A DNA stretch of 64,000 nucleotides from Cyathus striatus (taxonomy: Eukaryota; Basidiomycota; Agaricomycetes; Agaricales; Nidulariaceae), in NCBI GenBank assembly GCA_025738555.1, contig JAOVFP010000006.1:5704001-5768000 (forward strand), given 5' to 3'. Numbering within the stretch: the first letter of the stretch is position 1; each line of letters starts with the position of its first letter. Of this stretch, positions 57,220 to 64,000 are shown piece by piece. Below the pieces are notes generated by a model. The model did not search any database, was not told where the DNA came from, and was given only the letters and a program-made list of their open reading frames with translations. The position numbers were made by a program, and so were the translations under genes.

Positions 57220-58520
57220 CCTCTTGTCCCCACCACCACTATCTCGTCTCCGCTACCACCACTCGTCGTGCCTCCTCTCCTGAAGGCAACGAGGCCACAT
57301 CACCTAGCCCCCCACCCCCCTCTGCGTCGCGACAACAACAATGACGCCACGTCACCCAGCGCCCCCCTCTTCCCCCTCCACATCGTGACAACAACAACGA
57401 CGCCACGTCCCCAGTGCCGCTCTCCCTCCCCCTCCCTCTCGCAACAACGACGACGTGCCACGTCACTGGGTGCCCCCTCCCCTCTGCGCCGCAGCAACAG
57501 CGAAGGCGTTATGTCCCCAGCGCCTCTCGCCCTTCCCCTTTGCGTAATACAACGACGACGACGCGCCACGTCACCCAGCGCCCCTCTTCCCCCCTCTGCG
57601 TCGCGGCAACAGCGAAGGTGTCACATCCGAAGACGCCGCGTCATCCAGCACCGCAGTCCACCACCACCACCACCACCTCAAGACCCCTCCAGGACCCTCC
57701 TTGCGTCACGAAGACGATGACGCTGCTTGCAATAATAGTGTGGACGCCGCGTAACCCAGCCCCCCCTCACTCCCCTTTCCCCCTGCGTCGCGATGGCGAT
57801 GCAACGCCTGGTCCCCCATCCGCCGGAACGCCCCTATCCCCATGTCAGCGTCCGCGAAACTCAGCATCCCCCTCAAGACCTACAGCGACGTCAATTCGAT
57901 GTCGCTTGTTACCAGGTACGTCCCCTCTCCACCTCGTTCGACAGCCATGTCATCACATCGACAACCCCAGCCTCTCACTACCACCACCACCACCACCACC
58001 ACCATCTCGCCCCCTCTTCTGCCACGTCCCAGCTCTTCCTCCCTCCTCTCCCCTTGTGCAACAATGACGGCAACGACGACGCTGGGATGAACAGTGTTGA
58101 CGCTATGTTACCCGGCCTCCCTCCTCCTTCGCCCCCTTACGTGACGACGTCGTTGGCAAGATCGGCGTCGATGCCACATCGTCCAGGCCCGCTTCAACGC
58201 ATCCCCCTCCCAATATCTGACGGCCCCCAGCACCAACCGCCCAACCTCACCCACGCCCCCACGCATGCCCGCAATGACGCGCTTACAACAGCGCCCAACT
58301 CCCATAACGACGACCACCGCCAACGCCCGCAACAAGTACAAGGACAGCGCCCGAAGGCCACAGCAAGGCGGAGGACAGGGGATGATGAGGGTGGTGCACG
58401 GCAGGAGCGGCGGTGGCGGGAGCATAGCGAGGTGAGCGAAGAGGACAGCTGAAAGCGCCCGATAGCCACAACAAGGAGGAGGAGGAGGACAGGTAGGATG
58501 TCGAGGTTTCCGCAATGACC
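57220..58520. repeat. CpG-rich minisatellite region, roughly 54-62 bp period
   Basis: GACGCCACGTCACCCAGCGCC with CTCTTCCCCCTCTGCGTCGCG and ACAACAACGACG recurs at about 57345, 57402, 57456, 57508, 57564 and 57636, then more loosely to 58520. Long Pro/His/Arg-rich frames on both strands come from composition and are not genes. CpG is retained, unlike the minisatellite at 4.1-5.3 kb. Confidence 0.7.
57978..58005 (+). repeat. (CAC)n microsatellite
   Basis: About nine uninterrupted ACC/CAC triplets. Confidence 0.9.
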
Positions 58521-58617
58521 CCGGCCCCTCCTCACCTCAACCCTTGCTCGTCGTCATCAACGACACCGTCAACTGCCCATGTCATCGCCAATGATGTCTC
58601 CAGCAGCCTCAGCCTCT

Positions 58618-58652
58618 CCCACCACCACCACCACCACCACCACCACCACCCT
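58618..58652 (+). repeat. (CAC)n microsatellite
   Basis: About eleven uninterrupted CAC triplets. Confidence 0.9.
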
Positions 58653-58719
58653 TCTCGTCCACGACTACAATGGTCCCCTTCCTTCCCCCTCCTTCCTGTG
58701 AGAAGCTATTTTACTAACA

Positions 58720-59966
58720 TTTGATGTACGTAGAATAATTTACATACCATGACAATGGGTTCGACTTCTCTCAAGTCTAGATGCCCCCATGTTTAATCTT
58801 CTTCAATCACAGGACTTCATACAATTGTGCTCCACCTCTATGCGGGAATCATCAGTGTATGGTGGGGAACAGTTGTACCACGCCGCATCTCTGAAGGCGG
58901 CGTAGGTCCTACAATGTTTATTTTCGTTGTTATTTGTTCAACATCTATTTGCCAAACAAACACGTCGCGATTGTGCAATTGGTCCGTGTACTGTGTCAGC
59001 TCGATGTGTGGCGCAGTATCTCTTGTTCAGCTCTTGCTTCCTTTCCCCCACCATCTTCCCTTCCACGCCTTCCTCCCCCCCAGTCCATTTCCCCTTCCCT
59101 TCGCTCTGTCCCCCGTCCCTGTCCCACTTCATCTTTCATATTCATGCTGTTCTCTGAGTCCATCCTTTCCTCCCTTATCTTCTCGGTCTAAACCTCAGCC
59201 AATGTTGAAACTGTACCTGCCACGGTCCACGAATGCTCTCATCCTGGCTATATCCAGCCACTTCCAACGCTATCGTACCTCAGCATGCTCATTCTGCGGC
59301 CCTAAGTGTCAAGTATTGGCTTCCCCTTCTCCGCTTCCTCCGCATCTGCATTCACAGACCTAATCTATTGGTCCTCAACCGTGTCCTCTCGTATTTTGGT
59401 GCATATATCTGGCCTTTTGAGGTCAGTTCCACAGCACAGCGTTTTTGGTGTGTTCTAGACTTCTAGTTCTTTGGTGTTCTGATTCAGTCCTTAGGTTCTT
59501 TCTTCGCTGTTTCGGGGAGTGGGTACGCGAAAGACATGCTGATTAGGTAGTCGCTCTCGGTGAGCTGGTATTCCACTAGCGGGAGGTGATCCCGATTTGG
59601 GGCACGGCTCTAACTCTTTTGACGTTTGAGCTTTAGCGTTTGCCTCCCGCAGGAATAGGGATAGTTTCCAGCTGTCCACCCTGGTATTGCTCGTTTTCAC
59701 TGCTAAGCAGGTTCTGACAGGTGATAGTTGCGCAGACTGCTGTCTACGTTCCTGATCATTGCTTTGATGTTCTGTTTGTTCCTAGTGTACGCAGAGGTGT
59801 AAGGGAGAGTTCATCGTGGGACTTAGGATGGATGTTTTTGCTATGGGTGCTGGGTGTACTGTAGCCTGTGTGGATGGCATTATTACATGATAGATGTTTC
59901 ACGCCTGGCTCTCTAGTTCATGTAATTACACAACTATTTAGAGAATTAAGATATTTGCATATTATT
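58720..59966. other. no gene recognised
   Basis: 58830-58965 has a hydrophobic frame without family resemblance. 59030-59190 is pyrimidine-rich. Nothing supports a gene. Confidence 0.35.
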
Positions 59967-60825
59967 CGAATGGAGAGTTCGAGCTAAGTGCTATAAAATA
60001 CGTAAGATAAATCTGCAGTAAGTTACTGTACGAATCCGATCAATTGGGCATACCTTTGAGTGCGTGACAGGCCCAACCGCAAAATGATTTCGGCCCACGA
60101 GAAATTGTAGTGTGACACACCAGAATTTTCGGCATTTTGGGCACTCAAGCTGGCCAAAAATTTGAATTAGTGCACATATCTAACCTGTAAACGTACCGAA
60201 CACTGTTGGTTGGCAAGAAACAGCTATTGGAGAAGAAAAAATTATTATTACGTTGAAAATTTTGGGGTGTACGCCGGCATCTAAATATGTCACGGTTTAA
60301 CCTTTCGGCATTTTTATTTGTGATGCGTGACATGGTCCAAATTTCGGCGCGGCAGAATGGGTGCGTGACGCGTGACTGCCCAATTGATCGGATTCGTACA
60401 GTATAACAGACGTACGGATATGAAGTGGGACTTCGAACTGTTTGCCTCATCTGTCTCGTTCAAATAAACACACTGTTCTTAAAAGTTGTTCTCGACTTTC
60501 TCCACTTTGTAGTATGTACTTATTGATTTTAAATAATCACATGATTCTGTTCACATTTTTCTTTGGCCTAAACTGTGTTTGTTTGGCATTGGTTGATTGT
60601 ACGCCAGCTTGCTCTCAGACACTGACTTGCGCTCAACACCCTCTTCTTCAACTTCCACTGACACTTTACCACTACACCAAATGTACTAGAAGAGCTCTGA
60701 AATAACTATAACTACTTACTTGTACCGTAACAGCTGTATGCACGAGCGACAGTTATCGTTTTGCGCAACCGCAGAGTTGATGTTGGGGATTTGGACACGA
60801 AGGAGCCCAGCTGCAGCCTTCGCCT
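59967..60825. repeat. second copy of the 49277-49790 segment (IPI1 exon-intron fragment plus repeat), interrupted by a MITE
   Basis: GAATGGAGAGTTCGAGCTAAGTGC through ATCTGCAGTAAGTTA and, after the MITE, GACGTACGGATATGAAGTGG to CGCAGAGTTGAT matches the other copy closely. It carries the end of one IPI1 exon, the intron and part of the next exon on the minus strand, so it is a scrap of that gene copied together with the repeat. Confidence 0.85.
60026..60401. mobile_element. MITE, 376 bp, 25-bp perfect TIRs, TA target duplication (Tc1/mariner type)
   Basis: CTGTACGAATCCGATCAATT begins the left TIR (60026-60050). The right TIR (60377-60401) is its perfect reverse complement over 25 bp. TA flanks both sides (60024-60025 and 60402-60403). 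The sister segment near 49330 has the empty site, AAGT-TA-TAAAAGACG, with a single TA. The interior has no coding capacity. CpG is intact and the TIRs are identical, so the insertion is young. Confidence 0.92.
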
Positions 60826-60859
60826 CGTCGCCTTTGTGCAAGCGCCGTCTCGTGTCTCG

Positions 60860-61256
60860 TGTCTCAGGGTCTGGGTTGTTTATGGTCTCGGTAAGTCTGT
60901 GTTTTGGCTTTATCCATACAGTATCTCATGCTGACTTTATCATAGTCATTTTGTCTGTGCTGGGGTTTCTGGTACTTGTACACAGAATGCAACGTCGTTT
61001 TGAAAGGTAAAGTGTTTGTGTATTTTATTGGTTTAATGGTTTAAAACCAGTACTAACGCGGAGTATGTGTTTTTAATAGGTTTTTTCTATCCTTTGTTTA
61101 TTTATGGGAGGCGGCGCGGGAACTCAGCCCCTCCCCACTGTTTCCTTACTCGACGCGTTGTCACTGGCATCTCGAAATCGAGATTTGAAGAATTTTAAAA
61201 TTGGGGTACATTGTATTCGTCAACATGCGTATCACTTCAATACATGATATCAGAGC
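60860..61256. repeat. dispersed LTR-like repeat, CpG-retaining copy
   Basis: Matches 44640-45060. Near its right end, TGATATCAGAGC (61245-61256) resembles the TGGTATCAGAGC primer-binding site complementary to initiator-Met tRNA that follows many copia 5' LTRs, so 61244 could be an LTR end. The left end is not defined. Confidence 0.5.
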
Positions 61257-61441
61257 AAAACGATCAAAAAAAACATATATTACATGAATTAGACGTCATA
61301 TCCTTCATCCCATCTCAAATTCCTACTCCTCTCCTGCAACAAATGAATCCTCCACTCTAATCGGGGTAAGACTGATACTATGTACCCCCGCAAATGAATC
61401 TCGTAACGCCTGCTTCCTTACATGCAGCACAACACGACAAG

Positions 61442-62720
61442 CTAACACTGAGTGTACAGCTCGCTGAGGACTGCATTCATTGATTTCAGACCCACTTCAT
61501 TTATTGTGGAGAAGAAATTTCTTACATGGCTAGTAACACGGCATATTGTGGCTAAAGACATTTGGGTAAGAAACATTCGAGGAATATAATATGAAGTACC
61601 GTACCAGCTTCAAGCCCACTGTAATATTCGCCAGAGAAAATACTTCCTCGAATATCAGTACCTCATGCGGTAGAAGTATGACGTAAAGATGGACTTACTG
61701 AATATATAAATATAATACACAGCTCCATCTCGATATACTACTCTCGTGAGATGACTGTGTCCACCGTATTTATCTTCTCTCATCAGTACGGAGTCTTCTT
61801 GGCTGAAAGTGGGCGGAGAGCTTCACTTACAAGCTTGAAAAGCCGGTAGGAGCATGCACGCCGTTATGACTACATTTTCCGTTCCACCATCAACCCCTTC
61901 AATAATTGGTCTTCAAAGAAAGAATATACGACATACTAGTATCGAACGCCAAAAAACACGCCCACGCAACGACAATAATTTTGCTCTCTTGCGTGTTAAA
62001 ACACCCCTGCACTACAGAGCTAGGAAGTACGTCTTGTAGTTCAACTTTTCCCGTATCAGACCTTCAGGAAGTTCAAAAAGGAACTTTGACGTACATTTCA
62101 GTGACTTCAGAAATAAAGCGAGACATATACAGCATGGAACCACTAACACTCCTATGTAAATGGATATTAGAAATACGCTTGAGCGTCTCGTCCTCAGGAG
62201 GACCGCCCAGGTGCGAAGTGCAAGGAGCACTGAATGATTCATGAAATTATGGGTCAGCTGGTAGAGACCAAAAGCGAACATTTACTTTCGCCGATGAGAA
62301 ATCCGGCTGTAATTAGCCCTAATAATAAAGACTTATTAATAACACCTTCAGAATATTATCCCCCTGGAAACAGAAGCGGAATGGAGAGGAACATACAAGT
62401 AGCCACAGAAACTCTTTGCTGACACTGCTTCGCACTTGAATTAGATGAAATCTGAGCTTCTCGTTCATTTCAACGTCAGTCAACTACAGCGCAAGTAAAG
62501 GGAGTGCGCACTGATAATCACAGCAAAAATCTCTACAAATGGCAAGAATCGAGTAAGCAAGTAAAGGAACTTTATAATTGACCAGTGCGAGGGCCAGAGA
62601 TATGTTATTTCAAGGTTGGAGGTTAGGGCATAGTCGTATAGCTTTCCTCTTGAGTTTAATAAAAGTGAAAGGAAGCCAGGTGAAAGGGAACGTACAAGGA
62701 TTGACAAACTACATACTATG
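61442..62720 (-). CDS. DUF6533-type multi-pass membrane protein
   Basis: Agaricomycete-specific family of predicted seven-helix membrane proteins of unknown function. Minus-strand blocks, in order: LEITYLWPSHW then KFLYLLTRFLPFVEIFAVII (about 62630-62520); LALRTWAVLLRTRR and the hydrophobic stretch to CLALFLKSL (62230-62095); GCFNTQESKIIVVAWACFLA (about 62005-61940); LTRVVYRDGAVYYIYIF (about 61750-61700); a tail to the TAG at 61442-61444. Blocks are separated by short segments that look like 50-60 bp introns, but not all junctions could be fixed, and there are stops between 61900 and 61760 that may be intronic. The start is not defined. It could be a live gene or a mildly damaged one. Confidence 0.55.
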
Positions 62721-62989
62721 CAATCAATGCAAGAGTATTAGAATGGGGATGGGTAGAAATGACGGAGGACAGACTTGTCAGGTACTACGTAGTATCGGTA
62801 CAGACACAGTAAGTGTTCAGTTGCAAAATATAGAAAACAAAGCAACACACACTGGCGATAGGATTCATCTCCTTCTCCGAAGCTGCAATATCCCTCAACG
62901 ACATATCTTTTAATACTGATTAAATCTTTGTATAATAAAGAAGAGGGAAATGAAATGAAATGAAAGGGGGAGTCCTAACTGACGTTCTT

Positions 62990-63121
62990 CTTGGTACTTA
63001 TACTTATAAGCACTTCGCCTTTCATGGCGGCTCCATCCGATACGATGCTCCTTTTCAGGCATCGGACGTGGATATCTTGGCACCGTTGTATGATTCCTTG
63101 AGTGAATATCTTCGAATCTCA
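62990..63121 (+). other. possible coding exon of unknown protein
   Basis: The frame reads LLGTYTYKHFAFHGGSIRYD and on to SLSEYLRISR, followed directly by a donor-like GGTGAGT at 63120. The residue composition is protein-like and CpG is normal. Not recognised, and no partner exon was identified. Confidence 0.3.
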
Positions 63122-63329
63122 CGGTGAGTGCTGGTGATCAACAGTTGGTCGATAGGTTTGTTTTATTTCGGGACATGATATCGCCGCTTTCACCATGTGG
63201 TTCGTGTATCTGTGCATACATATGGAGTTCAGAAAGGATTGCATGAGGATAAAAATGATGAATAGTAAATGTCATAGTGCGTACGTCTATAGGGCGAAGC
63301 AAGGGCGCAGACACCGAACGGGCCTGTAA

Positions 63330-63860
63330 GGGGCTGCGCCATGTAGCCCGTGGCTATCTAGGGAAATTAGACGGTTGGGACATAGAACTAGGAACTTAAT
63401 TTTATGTACTGCGAAAATACATTACATACTCCACAGACCATGCACACGCTCTCGATATAAATACAAAGAAAGTTAGGTACTACTGGCAATGAATAGCTAT
63501 GAATGTCAGAGGATGTAGGGGGCTGCGCCATGTAGCCCGTGGCTATTTAGGGAAATTAGACGATTGGGACATAGAACTGGGAACTTAATTTTATGTACTG
63601 CGAAAATACATTACATACTCCACAGGCCATGCACACGCTCTCGATATAAATAAATATAAAGTAGGTACTACTGGCCATAAATAGCTATGAGTATCAGAGG
63701 ATGTAGGAGGCTGCGCCATGTAGCCCGTGGCTATTTAGGGAAATTAGACGATTGGGACGTAGAACATAGGAACTTAATTTTATTTACTGCGAAAATACAT
63801 TACATACTCCACAGACCATGCACACGCTCTCGATATAGATACAAAAAAAGGTAGGTACTC
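63330..63860. repeat. 188-189 bp tandem repeat, about 2.8 copies
   Basis: CTGCGCCATGTAGCCCGTGG starts at 63334, 63523 and 63711. Each unit runs through TTAATTTTATGTACTGCG and CACACGCTCTCGATATA. The copies are about 95% alike. No coding content. Confidence 0.9.
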
Positions 63861-64000
63861 ATCTTCCATTCTTCAACCACCTTTTTTCGCCTCCATATGC
63901 TTTAGTTGACGCGACAATTACTATCTCCTAAGACTCCGATTGACCACTGAGACCGCTATATCAGTAAGTAAGAGCTGCCGCCGGATCGTCTCTCGTAGCG

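Noticed and set aside
57268..58452. Several long Pro/His/Arg-rich open frames on both strands
   Set aside because: They follow from the repetitive C-rich composition; no splice structure or family similarity.

Overview
The window is nuclear DNA of a basidiomycete fungus, most likely an Agaricomycete. The genes have many short introns (about 45-60 bp, GT-AG). The families seen are typical of that group: a DUF6533 membrane protein, F-box/LRR-like genes, a secreted double-psi beta-barrel protein, IPI1 and IML2/TTC39 relatives, chromodomain Ty3/gypsy elements, a Tad-like LINE with RNase H, and an Ac-like hAT. Gene density is very low. Most of the window is nested transposable elements, tandem arrays and broken genes.

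Layout, left to right. 1-798 (minus): 5' part of 2-isopropylmalate synthase, cut by the window edge. 2010-5868: a DNA element with 60-bp terminal inverted repeats and a perfect 9-bp target duplication; inside are a nested solo LTR and a 65-71 bp minisatellite built from a motif that is also in the element's own ends. 7226-20095: a dead MFS transporter gene split by a 9-kb segment with inverted ends that holds a dead LINE. 20860-32468: F-box/LRR-like pseudogene pieces, a dead hAT element (21480-24913), a dispersed repeat, and two inverted 1.4-kb LTR-like copies forming a 3-kb palindrome (27845-30891). 32474-41419: a complete chromovirus-type LTR retrotransposon, flanked by AGCTC duplications, inserted in an exon of one F-box-like gene; it carries an extra antisense gene for a Zn-cluster-like coiled-coil protein. 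41564-46700: gene-free repeat remnants. 46714-47650: an apparently intact secreted DPBB protein gene. 47904-52891: a truncated IPI1 gene and a rearranged IML2-like gene separated by a repeat. 55833-56179: a compact intact dsRNA-binding-domain gene. 56491-61256: a TIR element, a CpG-rich minisatellite, and a duplicated segment carrying a MITE whose empty site is present in the same window. 61442-62720 (minus): a DUF6533 gene. 63330-63860: a 188-bp tandem repeat.

The main pattern is CpG decay. From about 2 to 45 kb, CpG is largely replaced by TpG/CpA. Most recognisable premature stops are TGA in place of an expected CGA (Arg) or TGG (Trp), and repeat copies in this region differ from CpG-rich copies at 49-61 kb at CpG positions. 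CpG-rich islands inside the decayed DNA (the solo LTR at 2.7-4.1 kb, the retrotransposon at 32-41 kb) look like younger insertions. From about 46 kb rightwards CpG is normal and intact genes appear. I read this as a methylated, deaminating transposon block next to euchromatic DNA; methylation itself is inferred, not seen.
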